55,477 nucleotides of DNA from Zygnema cylindricum (lineage: Eukaryota > Streptophyta > Zygnematophyceae > Zygnematales > Zygnemataceae): positions 1 through 55,477 of the forward strand of contig JBBHKE010002429.1 in NCBI GenBank assembly GCA_037447655.1, read 5' to 3'. Numbering within the stretch: position 1 is the stretch's first letter; each line of letters begins with the position of its first letter. Shown here piece by piece: positions 31,251 through 43,267 of this stretch. The notes under the pieces are model-generated. The model ran no database searches. It was given only the letters and a program-made list of their open reading frames with translations, and was not told the origin of the DNA. The translations under genes were made by a program, and so were the position numbers.

Positions 31251-32430
31251 TGTCTCTCTTAAAGTCTCTTATTGCTTCTCCTTCTCCTTCAAACTCTGAT
31301 GCTAGTTTAGAGGGTAATCTCGGATTTCTTCAAACAACTACATCTTCTCCGCTATTCGTGGAGTCCATCTCCGGAAGTTCATCATCCATTTCCGGTCTTT
31401 CCTCGTTTTCTTCCTCGGTTTGGCCCAGAAGCTGTGACTCCCGGAGTGGGTCACTCTCGATCAGATTGTTCTCATCCTCTGCACGGTTAGGCTGAACAAG
31501 AGTTCAGTTAAAAGAATCTGAATCTAACTCATTTTCGGATTCAATTCTAATCTTAACTAGTTTAGTGTATTTAAAAGGATCTATGGACTTTCCTTCATCC
31601 ATGACTGCCAAGTGTTTTACTAGAATTATGTCTTCTCTTCCGAGATCATAAACTATATATCCCTTTACATTTTCATCATATCCAAGTGGGTATCTCGGCT
31701 TTCCCTTTGCATCTAATTTCCAATCAGATTTTTCTGTGTTTAGACTAAACACTTGACTTCCGAACACCTTTAAATGTGAAATATTTGGTTTTCTCCAGGT
31801 CCATCTTTCATAAGGTGTTTGTCCTTTTACTGTCGAGGTAAGGACTCTATTTTTGAGATAGTTAGCACAATTCATAGCTTCTGCCCAAAAACTTTTTCCT
31901 ATCTTTTTATCTGACAACATACTACAAGCACTATCACTTAATGTCCGATTTAGTCTCTCGGCTACACCATTTTGTTTTGGGTTCTTAGGAACAGCTTTTT
32001 GGTGTTGAACCCATTCCTCTTTCAAGGAGTACTTGAACTATTTAGAAGTGTATTCCCCCTTGTTATCACTCCTCACCATCTTTATAGGTGTCTCATGAAA
32101 CTTTTCACTCCATGCTTTATACATTTTAAAATAAGCCGTAGCCTCAGATTTGGTTTTCAAGAAATATACTCTAAAGTATGTAGACCAATCATCAGTGATA
32201 GTAAGCATAAATCTTTTTCCTCCAATTGAAGGCACTTTGGGCCGTCCCTATATATCAATATGAAGTAGATCTAAGACATTTTCACCCTTATATATTGCGG
32301 TTTTGGAAAAGGCAATCTGTGGGCTTTGCCTTGAGCACATCCACTAGAATCATCCAAGGTCTCATTATCTCCAAAATGTATTCCCTCAACTACACCCCCT
32401 TTCTTCATTTATTTCAATCTATCTAGATGC
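31251..32430 (-). pseudogene. Copia-4 integrase
   Basis: The integrase core reads FMLTITDDWSTYFRVYFLK, KMVRSDNKGEYTSK and PKQNGVAERLNRTLSDSACSML, then SFWAEAMNCANYLKNRV, and TWRKPNISHLKVFGSQVFSLN and GYDENVKGYIVYDL towards the C-terminus (31504-32235). The N-terminal zinc domain is in pieces at about 32330-32430. Confidence 0.9.
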
Positions 32431-34022
32431 ACATGTCCCAATCTTTTATGCCATCATCACATCACTTACACCTGCATAGTAAACTCCTATCTTTCCATTA
32501 CTCAAATTGAGCCTAATCATTCCTTTGCTACCCTTTTCAGCTGTAAAGTACGCTTCATTCTCATAGTTAGCAAAAAGACTCCTTTCTTAGTACTAGTCTC
32601 AAATCCCTTATCATCTAAGACCGTTGTAGAGATAAGATTTTTGTTCAACGCCAAAATGAAAAGAAAATTAGAGAAAGTAACTATGGATGTCTAACCATCA
32701 ACTAAGTCTATGATTACCACAAATCCCACAAAACTAGGGGAAACTATTTTCCCATCCCCATACTCTATCTCAACAGTAGGGATCTTTCTCATTTTGGTAA
32801 ACAATGGTTTTTTGCTGTAAATATGCATACAGGCTCCTAAGTCAATATTCCATCCTTCTTCATGAGCTTTTTTTACTCCACTGCAAGCACACTTCTACCT
32901 CATTCGAATCTTCGGCTCACCTTTCACCTCAAGCTCCTCGTTGAGGAGGAGTTCTCTATCGTCCTTATCAGAAATCCTCTCCTATGACTTGTGTTGCCAC
33001 CAATGCCTTTTTCTTTTCTGCGGCGGATATACCGATCTGCCCCACCTTGAATCTCACTTCCGTTAATTTAGCACACTCTGCCATGTAATATCCGGACTTC
33101 TTATAAAAATGACAGTTCCCTTTCAGTGGCCTTGATCAAGATTCGCCCGATTGGTTTCCTCTTCCTCCTCCACGAAAGTTCTATAAGGTTTTATGGGATC
33201 CTTATACCGCTAGTTAGTTCCAGCAGCCAATGCTTGAACACTCTTCCATCCTCTCTAAATTTTAATTTTACTTTCCCAAACCAATATCATCTTGACAACG
33301 GAGTTCCATATCCATCGATGATCTGGCAAATCTTGAACCTGGTTAAGAATGTTTTAATAATCATCTGGAAGTTTCATTAGCAAAGTATTTAACTTCTCTT
33401 TCTCAATTTCCCTTTTCTCTGCACTCTCCAACTCTATAAATATTCCGATCAGTCATTACAAAAGTCTAACATTTATAACCCGGCCAAGTCATGACAAAAG
33501 TCTAACATCTTTCCTCCTTTGTAAACATATGATTCTATCTTGTGATTTGCAAGTTTTTGTTGGTGAATCGTACCACTCTTGTAAATTTTGACAACAACCT
33601 CCTATAACTTGGTCTCCTTTTCCACATGAAGGAGAGGTGTAGTAAGTGATTGGGTGAGGCGCACGAGAATAAAATAAGTTGCCACATTGTTGTTGAAGTC
33701 CCAAATTGCAATACCATTTGCCTCGGTTTTCTAAACATCCACTAGTGGTACTGATCCATTAGCTATTGATGTGAGTTTATTTTTCCCCTTCTCCTTCCCT
33801 TTGTCTAACAAAATGCTTTCTCTATCTTCTTCTACCACCTTTGCCTCCGCAGATCCTCTTGTGAATCAATATCCTCCAAACCCAAATCCAACTCCAAATT
33901 TTGCACTTGGCCGCCGCACACGACCACTTATAACTCCCCATTGTTGTTTTATAAAAAATGCATCCCTCATTATGGTTTCCTAGTATATGAACAACGTTTA
34001 ATTAAAAATAAGCACCCAATGG
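32431..34022 (-). pseudogene. Copia-4 gag and protease
   Basis: Protease and pre-protease pieces lie at 32440-33000 (GWNIDLGACMHIYS-like), the knuckle region at about 33050-33120, and gag up to 33990-34020 where MGPP-type sequence follows the primer site, as in Copia-5. Frameshifts are frequent; the identification rests mainly on collinearity with Copia-5. Confidence 0.75.
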
Positions 34023-34036
34023 GGTGGGCCCATAAC
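34023..34036 (-). promoter_or_regulatory. Copia-4 half-tRNA primer-binding site
   Basis: The minus strand reads GTTATGGGCCCACC, a 14-base complement of the plant initiator-Met tRNA anticodon arm (GGTGGGCCCATAAC). Confidence 0.8.
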
Positions 34037-34640
34037 GTGTGATTATGTGACCTCCATTGGTCCACAACATGTCTAGCTTACTTGAATCCTATAGGATAAT
34101 ATTTGCACTTTTGACTTTCCCACTGAATAAATACCATCGTGGTACACAAAAAATCTGACCGACTACACCCTTATGTTGCTTGGACTCTCATGTGTTCGCA
34201 ACAAAAGAATCGTTGAAATTTCTTTTTGAGCTTAATGTTATTACCTGCCATAAATAGCCTATAAATACAAAAGGTCTCTCAAAGAGAGAGGTGCCACAAG
34301 ATTGTCTTAGTCCTTATTCCCTTTTAAAACTCTGAACTACTAGTGTACTCAACCAATCATAAGACCATGAAGTCCAAGAAGTACAGCTGCGGTGGTACTT
34401 CTTGTACCGCCATTGTAGGGTATGGCCATCCCGTTAACATCAGTCAAATCTTGAGCTATAGTTGTGTCAAATCTTGAGCTGTAGTTGTTCTCCCTGTAAT
34501 GTTAACTGTCCACTCATAGATTGTCACGTTTCATCAACCAAAATTAAGCTCACAAATTGCCAAATGTCCACTCTAGTGTTTCATCTCCATTATGAACCGT
34601 CAGATCTAAAACCGACAATAAATTGCGTATGTTCAATTGT
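34037..34640 (-). repeat. Copia-4 5' LTR, truncated
   Basis: Matches the left part of 28752-29716 (ATGTGACCTCCATTGGTCC, the TATAAATACAAAAGG region, TGTCCACTC). The match ends near 34640, where a Copia integrase C-terminus in the same orientation begins. Confidence 0.75.
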
Positions 34641-35230
34641 TTATCATACCCAAGTTAGTATCCCGACTTTTCTCTAGCATCTAGCTTCCTATCAGATTTT
34701 TCTGTGTTTAGACTAAACAATTGAATTCCGAACACCTTTAAGTGTGAATTATTAGGTTTTCTCCCTGTCCATCTTTCTTAAGAAGTTTGTCCTTTTACTG
34801 TCGAGGTAAGGACTCTATTTTTGAGATAGTTAGACAATTTATAGCTTCTGCCCAAAACCTTTTTCTTATCTATTTATCTGACAACATGCTTCGAGCACTA
34901 TCACTTTATGTCTGATTTAGTCTCTTGGCTACACTGTTTTGTTCTAGATTCTTCTAAATTGTCTTTTGGTGTGGAACCCTTTCTTCTTTCAAAAAAATCA
35001 TCAAACTCATTAAAACTATATTCTCCCCCATTTTCACTCCTCACTTTCTTTATTGTTGTCTCATGAAGCTTCTCACTCCATACTTTATACTCTTTGAAAT
35101 AAACTAATGCCTCTGATTTTATTTTCAAGAAATATACTCTAGAGTATCTGGACTAATCATTAGTGATAGTTAGCATAAATCATTTCCCTCCAACTGATGG
35201 CACTTTGGCCGGTCCCTATATGTCCCTATG
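34641..35230 (-). pseudogene. Copia-5 integrase core and C-terminal pieces
   Basis: Fragments SENGGEYSFNEFDDFF (about 35020), the ERLNRT region (about 34910) and the VFGIQLFSLN-type segment (about 34730) show integrase sequence that ends at 34640 without any RT or RNase H. The missing 3' half was lost by deletion or recombination with Copia-4. Confidence 0.8.
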
Positions 35231-36037
35231 AACTAAATATAGGACTTTTTCTCCTTTATAGGTTGCAGTTTTTGGGAAAGGTAATCTGTGGGCCTTACCT
35301 TGAGCACATCCACTACAATCATCCAAAGTCTCAATATCTACAAAATGTATTCCCTCAACAACACCCAATTTCTTCATTTCTTTTATTTTATCTAGATGCA
35401 CATGTCCCAATCTTTTATGCCACATCATCAAATCCCTTACACTGGTATAGTAAACTCTTGTCTTTCCATTACTCAAATTCAACCTAAAGATTCCTTGGCT
35501 ACCCTTTTCAGCTTTGAAGTACACTTCATTCTCATAGCTAGCAACAAAGACTCCTTTCTTAGTAGTAGTCTCAAAACCCTTATCATCTAAGACCGACGTA
35601 GAGATAAGATTTTTGTTCAACTTTGGAATAAAAAAAACATCAGAGAAAGTGACAATAGATGTCTTCCCATCAACTAAGACTTTTAGATCCAATGATCCCA
35701 CTAAATTAGTGGTCACTATTCTCCCATCCCCATACTCTATCTCTACAATAGGGATCTTTCTCATTTTGGTAAATAATGGTTTTTCTCTACACATATGCAT
35801 AGAGGCTCTTGAATCAATGATCCACCCTTCTTCAAGAGCTTCTTTCACTCCACCAAAAGCACACTTTTGCCTTCTTGGAATCTCCGGCTCACCTTTCACC
35901 TCCAACTCCTCATTGAGGAGAAGTTCTCCATCGTCATTATCGGCATCCTCTTCCACCACTTTGATCCCAACGAACGCCTTCTTTTTCCTTCTGGCTGGTT
36001 TTCCAATTGATTCCTCTTTTGATCTCAACTTCGTCAA
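35216..36037 (-). pseudogene. Copia-5 protease and integrase N-terminus
   Basis: One open frame of 273 codons. It holds the pre-protease segment RRQKCAFGGVKEALEE, the protease GWIIDSRASMHMC (Arg replaces the Gly of the active-site triad), VYYTSVRDLMMWHKRLGHVHLDKI and the zinc-domain cysteines CSGCAQGKAHRLPFPKT. The downstream core continues after a stop. This is the best preserved part of Copia-5. Confidence 0.88.
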
Positions 36038-36055
36038 CTATGTGCACTCCGCCAT

Positions 36056-36957
36056 TTAGTGTCTCGGCTTCGTACAAAAATAGCAAAGCCCCTTCGGAGC
36101 CCTTAGTCCAGATCCGTCATGGTTTCCTCTTCCTCCTCCACCAAATTTCACAATAGGTTTCTTAGAATCCTTATCCCCCCAGTCAGTACCACTAGCCAAT
36201 GCTTGAACACTCTTTCCTCCCTTACGAATCTCAATTGTGTTTTCGCGAACTAAAATCATCCCCACAACAGAATTCCAAATCCAAAGATGATCTAATAAAT
36301 CCTAGACCCTGTTAACAATGTTCTCATAATCATCTGGGAGTTTCATTAGCAAAGTGTTCACCTTCTCTTTCTCGGTCTCCCTTTCCCTTGCACTTTCTAT
36401 CTCCATGAATAACCAAGCCAAATAATTACAGATATCTAACATCTTTCCCCCTTTGTACACATATGCCCGTACCTTATGATTTGCTAGCTTTTGCTAATGA
36501 ATCGTACTGCTCTTGTAAATGTCGACAAGAGCTTACCACAACTCGTGTGCCCTCTCCACATGAAGGTGAGGTGTAGCCACTCCTTGAGTGAGGCGCTCGA
36601 GAATAAAATGAGTAGCCACGGTATTGTTGAAATCCCAAATTTCAGTATCAATTGCCTTTGTTTTCTAAACACATGCTATTGGAGCCGATCCACTAGCCAT
36701 CGTTGTGATTTTCTCCTTTCCTTTGTTCAACATGATGCCTTCTGCAACATCCTCCACCTCCTCTACCCAAGGAGATCCTCCCGTGAACGGCGATCCTCCA
36801 AACCCTGGTGGAACTCCCAATTTAGTGGATGGATGAGGCACATGGCCACTCACAATGCCCCATAGTCGTTTTTCAAACAATGCACCCCTCATCATGGTTT
36901 CCCGATAAATGAACCCTGTTCCATTAAAAATGGGCACCCTAGAGGGTGGGCCCATAA
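36056..36957 (-). pseudogene. Copia-5 gag
   Basis: Gag begins at or before the primer site (MGPPSRVPIFNGTGFIYRETMM at 36955) and proceeds through a degraded Copia gag domain at 36484-36672 to MILVRENTIEIRKGGKS and the Gly-rich FGGGGRGNHDGSG at 36056-36265, ending with CYFCTKPRH, half of a zinc knuckle. A stop and frameshifts separate the pieces. Confidence 0.83.
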
Positions 36958-36959
36958 CC
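36945..36959 (-). promoter_or_regulatory. Copia-5 half-tRNA primer-binding site
   Basis: The minus strand reads GGTTATGGGCCCACC, a perfect 15-base complement of GGTGGGCCCATAACC, the anticodon arm of plant initiator-Met tRNA. It sits directly after the LTR. Confidence 0.88.
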
Positions 36960-38071
36960 TATAATTTTGTGACCTCCATTGGTACACAGAATGTCCTGCT
37001 TATGTGAAGCCTCTATGATAGTATATTAAATTTTGAATTTGACAATGAATAAGTCCAACCCTGAGACACAAAAACTCTGATTGACTACACCCCTGGTTAG
37101 CTTGGACTCCCTTGAGTTTGCTGCAAAAAAAATCACTGAATTTGCTCACCTGAGCATTAAGTTATGGCTGTTCAAAGACAACATATTTTTACAGATGGCC
37201 TCTGAAGAGATAACTTTTCCAAATTTTGTCTAAGTCCTGAAAACTCATAATAGCTACTCTAGACTAATCAAAGTGAAGTACCCTAATTATTGTTCATACA
37301 AAGTACAGTAGCTAGCATACTTTATGAATGGATATATTCGGCACCATTCCCGGTCTGCCACGTGGCAAAATAGGTTAATGGCATTTTGTCCCTTTTCTCT
37401 TTCGGCATCCTATAGGATGATGCCACGTGTCATTTCCTCCCATTTCGCCGAACTTCTCTTAGATAGTCGTTCCAGCATACCGGCATTCACGTGCGCCGTC
37501 CGTTCTTTTCACGGTGATCAATTGTAACTGTTTGATTTGACGTCGCGCCGAATAAATGTTGACCGTTAAATTTCACCGGTCAAAATTATGTGTTAACCAT
37601 TGAATTTCGTCGGTCAACATTCCGTTTTGACCACTTAAATTTTCTTCTTGCTTCGCGAGCCGTCGATCGCGACATTTAATTTCGTCCGTCGAAATCAAAT
37701 GTCTGTTTCATTTATTTCGTGTAGTACTGCATTTCGTGCGGTACCACACGTTCCATGTTTCGTTTCATTCCGTAAGTTGCTAAGAGGAATATTCGCCATG
37801 CCATCTATAAATTGTTATCAAACATAATGTATGCATCAATTCATCAAGACAAAACGGATAAGGCTGATGCCTATTGCGTACGGCCCTCGTCCAGAGGTTA
37901 CAGGATCAAATCCTGTTTGTGTGAACGTAACTTTTGCAGGAGCTTTGCCTTCGGCATATCTTCTCATCTGTCCAAGGAAAAAATCGTTGCTTGTCAATTC
38001 TCAGTGACTACAACAAGTATGAGAATTGCAAGACTAAAAAAAGGTAGTATATAAAATATCACTTTTCAACA
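36960..38071 (-). repeat. Copia-5 5' LTR
   Basis: In element orientation it starts TGTTGAAAAGTGATATTTTATA at 38071 and ends just before the primer site at 36960. It is similar in layout to the Copia-4 and Copia-7 LTRs, with a tRNA-like antisense segment at about 37850-37925. The right border touches Gypsy-4 gag sequence at 38072. Confidence 0.78.
37850..37925 (+). other. tRNA-like segment in Copia-5 LTR
   Basis: GGATCAAATCC (37903-37913) within CCAGAGGTTACAGGATCAAA resembles a T-arm and B box; GATAAGGCTGATGCC lies about 45 bases upstream. It is antisense to the element. Confidence 0.5.
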
Positions 38072-38221
38072 GTTTGATCGGTGGGAGGGATAGTGGAAGT
38101 TTTGAGCAGGGTCTCTAAGAGTAGTTCTTTACTGTCAATACAAGACTGGCTGAAAGGGCTCGTGCTCCACGCCCTTGACAGTCTTTCTCTCAAGGTACCT
38201 CTACGAGTATGCATTCCTTGT
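38072..38221 (+). pseudogene. Gypsy-4 gag fragment 1
   Basis: CGGTGGGAGGGATAGTGGAAG and the following bases align with Gypsy-2 at 4785-4920 (CAGTGGGAGGAGTAGTGGAG). The stretch is ended by the Copia-6 LTR and continues, collinearly, at 44195. Confidence 0.65.
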
Positions 38222-39114
38222 TGTTTTTGGAAACCTTTAGTCCTCTCTATATCTCGTTGTTATGTTGCCATGCTGCGCTAGAGTGACATCGAAGTTGTGC
38301 TGCTCTAATATTCCAGCTACTTGGCCGATCAGAGCAACCATAACAGCCATAACTGTTGTGTAAGAAAGATGTTGTGGACTTAGCCATTTTGTGTGAAGGA
38401 TAAACTGTTGAAGACAAGATTTTGTGTTGTTTGTAATTCGAAAGGGGGTACACAGTTTCAAGTGCACTTTAGGCACACATTTCTGTCTATGAGGAAGTTA
38501 AGATACATTGTTTGGGATGAAGAAGTACAATTTCATTTGGGAACTTGATTTACACGTGGAGGTTTATTTTCAGTGATGAAAGAATGAGCTGATGGCGGAT
38601 GGTGTTTAGCGTCATTTTGGAAGAGAAATATTGAATGCGCCGTCATTTCAGTAGACAAACTTTGACCACGTACTATTTTCACTTTAGCAGGTATCTGTTC
38701 TTAGGTTAATGTAAATATTTGTGTACGGTTGACGGCGGGGTTTTTTGTTTTGATGGTTAATGTAAATATTTGTGTACGGTTGACGACGGGGTTTTTTGTT
38801 TTGATGTAGATTAGTGTTCGGATTGGCCACAATTATTGTGGTATGGCGTGATCAGCTGTAGGTTCACTTGTATATGTAGGACTTAGATTATTTTTTAGTG
38901 CAGGATTCCTTGTAAGAAAAAATATTGCAAAGCAGTTTTGGGTTTTGTTCGAATTACAATATCATTGTGATCTTTAGGCAAAATCTTGTGAAATTTTGCA
39001 TAAGATATCCTTTGTGGGATTTCGTGAGAGTTTCCTCTTTGTGTAATTGATTATTATGGCAACTACCGGTGCTTCATCTTCTTCTTTTGGGGCATAAGCT
39101 ACCTTAAATCAATA
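38222..39114 (+). repeat. Copia-6 5' LTR, with gag start codon inside
   Basis: Starts TGTTTTTGGAAACC and ends around TAAATCAATA, just before the primer-site remnant. A 59-base block with GTTAATGTAAATATTTGTGTACGG is tandemly duplicated at 38704-38815. ATG at 39056-39058 starts gag (MATTGASSSSFG) and lies inside the LTR, as in Copia-1. Confidence 0.85.
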
Positions 39115-40040
39115 GGTCACGGGCCCTCCCTCACGGTTCCCGGTGTTTAATGGACAAAAGTATTTGTATTGGTCGGATTTAACTAAGTCTTACCTTAAGT
39201 AAGTAAAATTATATGATGTGGTTTCTGGTGTTTTTCCGGATACGGATTCAGATTGTGAAAAGAAAAATGAGGATGCATTGCATGTTCTGATATAACTCTT
39301 GTCAGAAGATATGATTATGAGATATATCAATATCTCTACGGCAATCAAAATATGGAAAGCTTTGAAGGAATCTTATGTGCTAGTTAGTGAGCAAAATGAG
39401 ATTATAATTGCTATAAAATTTCGGGAATATAAATATACTAGGGGGGATATGAACTCATATTGTAATGGCTTGAAACTTCTTTTGTTAGAAAATGCATGTA
39501 CCGAGGGGAATTTCCCTCCCTATCATCATGTTATGATTCTAATGAGAGGGTTTCCTATTGAATATAAATAAGCCGCAAAACACTTAAAGAGGTTAGAGAA
39601 AAGTAAATGGAATATAGTTGTAGTTCAAGCTTATATCTTATAGGAAGATGCCAATAAGATAGCATTAAATGGTGTACAATCAGCGGTAGCTTACAATGCT
39701 CAGACATATAAGCCGGTTGGATTTTCCGGAAATAGGATTTTTACCCCTAATCCAAATTATAGGCAATAAGATAGGTGTGTCTATGCTTTGGTCAAGGTCA
39801 TGTTTTCTGGTTGTGTTCGGCATTTAAAAAAGCGGGTGAAACACGAATTAATCGTGTTGGGTGGAAGGTGCGGTCGGAGGATTCACCATACAAAGTGGCG
39901 GAGTCAAAACTTCCCGTTAAAAATGCGGCTTCTTTGCAACCGATGAGACGCCTGAAGACGAACCGGTGGAAGAAAAAGACAACGTGGTCAGATTTTCGCA
40001 ATAGGATGATGATGAGTTCTTTGCTCTAGCAAAGGATCTC
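39056..40040 (+). pseudogene. Copia-6 gag
   Basis: Begins in the LTR (MATTGASSSSFG), crosses the primer site into VTGPPSRFPVFNGQKYLYW and continues through a UBN2-type domain (ISTAIKIWKALKESYVLVSEQNE, YCNGLKLLLLENACTEGNFP). A zinc knuckle of the form CLCFGQGHVFWLC lies at about 39775-39815. Stops include several TAG and TAA codons. Confidence 0.85.
39115..39129 (+). promoter_or_regulatory. Copia-6 primer-binding site remnant
   Basis: GGTCACGGGCCCTCC differs by three bases from the intact half-tRNA site GGTTATGGGCCCACC and sits in the same place, within gag. Confidence 0.65.
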
Positions 40041-41260
40041 ATGGAGGGACCTCGAGAAAACAGATGGATTATGGACTCCGGATGCTTTTCCCGAATGTGC
40101 GGCAACCAGGCTTACTTCAAGATGCTTACTTCAATTCCCACTTGTTGGATTTATTACGCGGATGAAAGTGGTGTGGAGGCTACGGCAAAGGGAAGCGTGG
40201 AGTTATCTTGTAACATCAATGGTCAAGGTGTAAAAAAGACCTTGCATGATGTTCTCTATATCCCAAAATTTCATAAAAAAAAAAAATTCCACTGCGGTGG
40301 CCGAAATGAAAGGTTTTGAAATTTTACAAAAGAATGGGAAAAAGGTAGTAAGCAAAGATGGGAGAGTAGCTCTGGTAGGAACTACATGCCCAAACATGTT
40401 GTACCAGATGGACTTGGCTAATGAAATTGACTTTGCATACTCCAATGTCCTTCCCGAAAATGTTTTGTGGCATAAAAGGCTCGGTCATGTTTATCATAAG
40501 AGGCTTCATAAAATGATTAAACAAAATATGATAGATAGATTTAATTTAGGACAAACAGATTCTCATGTATGTGATGGATGTGGTTTGGGAAAGCTTCATA
40601 AGCTGCCCCTACCTCAAACTGCGGATAACCGACACACGGTTTTGCTGCAAATTATTCATTCGGATGTGTGGGGACCAACAAAAGTTCCTTCCCTTAGTGG
40701 CAGCCGGTTTTTGGTCACTTTTACACATGATTTCTCAAGATACAGCTAGGTTTACTTTATGATGGAAAAAAGTGAAGTGCTCACTCACTTCAAACATTTT
40801 CGAGTGTGGGCGGAAAAGCTTTGTGGGAAACTGATCCTTTCCCTACCGTCCGACAACAGAGGATAATATATCTCTAATGCATTCTCGAAGTATTTGAAAA
40901 AAGACGACATTTCTTGCTATTTTAGAGTTCCTTATATTCCATAACAAATTAGAGTATCACAAAGACTCAACAGGACTAACGAAAAGTGTAAAATCTATGA
41001 TGCTAGACAAAGGAATAGATTTCAAATTTTGGGATGAGGCTTTCTCTTGTGCTTCATACATTAGGAATAGAATAGAGACAAGAGCAATGAAAGGGAAAAC
41101 ACCATATGAAGTATGGACCGGAAGAAAACCAAATTTTAGTCACTCTTTGGTGTTTGGTAGTAAATGCTTTATTTTGGATAATCTCCCTATTTCTAAGCTT
41201 AGTCCGAAATCAGTTCCCAAGATTTTTATGGGATAGAATGATGAGTCTGTAGGCTATAGA
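40041..41260 (+). pseudogene. Copia-6 protease and integrase
   Basis: Protease RWIMDSGCFSRMCGNQAYF with DSG triad (about 40065-40110). Integrase zinc domain WHKRLGHVYHKR ... CDGCGLGKLHKLPLP (about 40470-40610), core HSDVWGPTKVP, a TAG at 40747 in the YSxVYFM motif, then the DNRG and RLNRT motifs with stops. WTGRKPNFSHSLVFGSKCF at about 41115-41175 marks the C-terminus. Confidence 0.9.
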
Positions 41261-42500
41261 GTATTCATATGGATAGGAATACTCTTTAGAATGCTAAAAA
41301 TATTCAGGTGAAGGAAAAGAGTCAATCGGTTGATGTTTTTGGTATGACAGGTTTTGAGAAAAATTCCAAAATCCAATTATATTTAAATTTTGAAAGTGTT
41401 CTTTTTACCTCTTCCACCACCTCTCTTTTATCCGTGGTAGCACAACCTTATCCTACTACACTTTGGACACTATAGTTGGTTACCTTGGAGGATACTCTCC
41501 TCCACTCCTCTTACCAACCTATGGATCCAACAATTCCAACCTCGGATTTTCCGAGGAAAGAAGGAAAAGCAGCACGCTGCGAGGCTACTCTATTTTCACC
41601 AAGCACGTAAGCACAAGGTGAAGGCAATGAGGCTTTGAAGCACTGAGGCTGCTCTATTTTCTACCAGCACATTGGAACTGGTCAGAATACAGGGAACTTT
41701 TTCAGCTTCGGAAAAATATCAATAGATCTCTGCGGTTAACAATGAAATGTGATCGATGATGGAGGCTCAAACTTGGGAGCTTGTGGAGCTTTTTCCGGAT
41801 AGAAAGGCCATCGACAGTAAGTGGGTCGTTAAATTCAAGTTGAATCCAAATAACTCTATTTAAAGATATAAGGCCCGACTTGTTGCAAAAGGCTATAGTC
41901 AAAAGGAAGGTTTACATGAAGAGCTTTCTCAAGCCTAACTCCAGGAATTGTCTTTGTGCCGTGGAATATGGAATTACATCAAATGGATGTTAAGACTGCT
42001 TTCTTGCATGGAGATTTAGAGGAAGTAATTTATATGAAGCAGCCTGAAATGTATGAAGAGACCGGAAAAGAAAATTTGGTTTGTAAGCTGTTGAAATCCT
42101 TGTACGGTCTCAAATAGGCTCCACGTAAGTGGAATAAGACTCTAGAGGAGTTTCTAACCGGTCTTAGATTTTTAGGATTAGCTCAGACCACTCAATCTAT
42201 GTTATGGAAGGGGAAAATGGGATTATTTACATTGCGGTATAGGTAGATGGTTTGTTGTTGCTAAGAAAGTCATTAAATGAGATTAACAAAATAAAGGCAC
42301 CCTTGAATTCAAGATTTGAGATGAACGATTTAGGGGAGGCAAATTATATTATTGGAATTCAAGTAGAAAATGATAGAGATAGGAGAACAATCTATCTAAT
42401 GCAGCGGGAAGCAATAGGAAATGTGCTTGAAAAGTTTGGCATGTTACAGAAAAGGGAAGTGCAACTCCCATGGAATTTAAGCAAAAACTAGAAGGCATGG
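41261..42500 (+). pseudogene. Copia-6 reverse transcriptase
   Basis: MMEAQTWELVELFPDRKAIDSKWVV-type sequence at about 41755-41835, a degraded central part with a deletion near 41930, [20 protein letters not shown] (about 42000-42060), then VDGLLLL in place of YVDDLLL (about 42241) and YIIGIQVENDRDRRTIYLMQ. The second catalytic Asp is lost. Many stops. Confidence 0.88.
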
Positions 42501-43267
42501 AGACCAATGGAGGAGTAATTTTTTATTACACCTTAAATTCAAGGAACACAGATTTTATGGCCACCATTCTATATTGTTAGATTTTCCGAAGTCTAATCTA
42601 CTTCATGAACTGTACGATTCCGGATTTTGGGGCAACATATGGTGTTTTGAGCCGAAGTTTACACAATTCGAGGAAATCAGATAAGGGGTTAGGAAAGAGG
42701 ACTCTTTGTTTCCTTGCAAGAACAAGGAAACTTTGACTTGTTCTCGGTGGAGATGAAGTCAAAATTCAGACTTGGAGCGATGCTAGCTACGGAGACATGC
42801 TAAGTCGCCGTTCCACTACCAGATTTATTTTTAAGATTCGAACTAGAACATGTTGTTGGAGCTACAAGCTTCAAAAGGTAACTGCTCAGTCTAGAATGGA
42901 GGCTGAATATACATAGCACTGAATATATATGGCAGCCAGCTCAGTTATTAAAGAGTTACTATGGATAAAATCTCTCATTCAAGAAATTCACTTCATGCAA
43001 TTTGGACCTCAAATAGTGTGGTGTGACAACCAGGCAGCTATTGCGAATGTATCTACCCCGAGTTAACACTTTAAAAGCAATATCATTGATATGAAGCTGC
43101 ATCTTGTAAAAGAGAAGGTGATGAAAAAAAAATTGAAACTCAGTTATCTATTGCATGAGAAGATGGTTGCAGATATGATGATCAAGCCTTTACTTACACC
43201 TAAATTGAAGTTTTGTAAGGAAGAATATGGACTCTGTGGTTGAGAGTCTAAAGGTTCAGAAGAGTGC
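42501..43267 (+). pseudogene. Copia-6 RNase H
   Basis: Pieces NCTIPDFGATYGVLSR, WSDASYGDMLSRRSTTRF, MAASSVIKELLWIKSLIQE and VWCDNQAAIANVS (about 42600-43060), ending with MVADMMIKPL near 43170. The 3' LTR follows at 43268 after a purine-rich AGGTTCAGAAGAGTGC. Confidence 0.87.

Larger units (their letters stand above)
28752..34640 (-). mobile_element. Copia-4: minus-strand Copia element, 5' LTR truncated
   Basis: The 3' LTR is 28752-29716, gag-pol runs from about 34020 down to 29738, the primer site is at 34023-34036 and a partial 5' LTR reaches about 34640, where integrase sequence of Copia-5 begins abruptly. Left border TGTGTGACC at 28752 interrupts the Copia-8 protease. The LTRs are clearly diverged, so the insertion is old. 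Confidence 0.85.
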
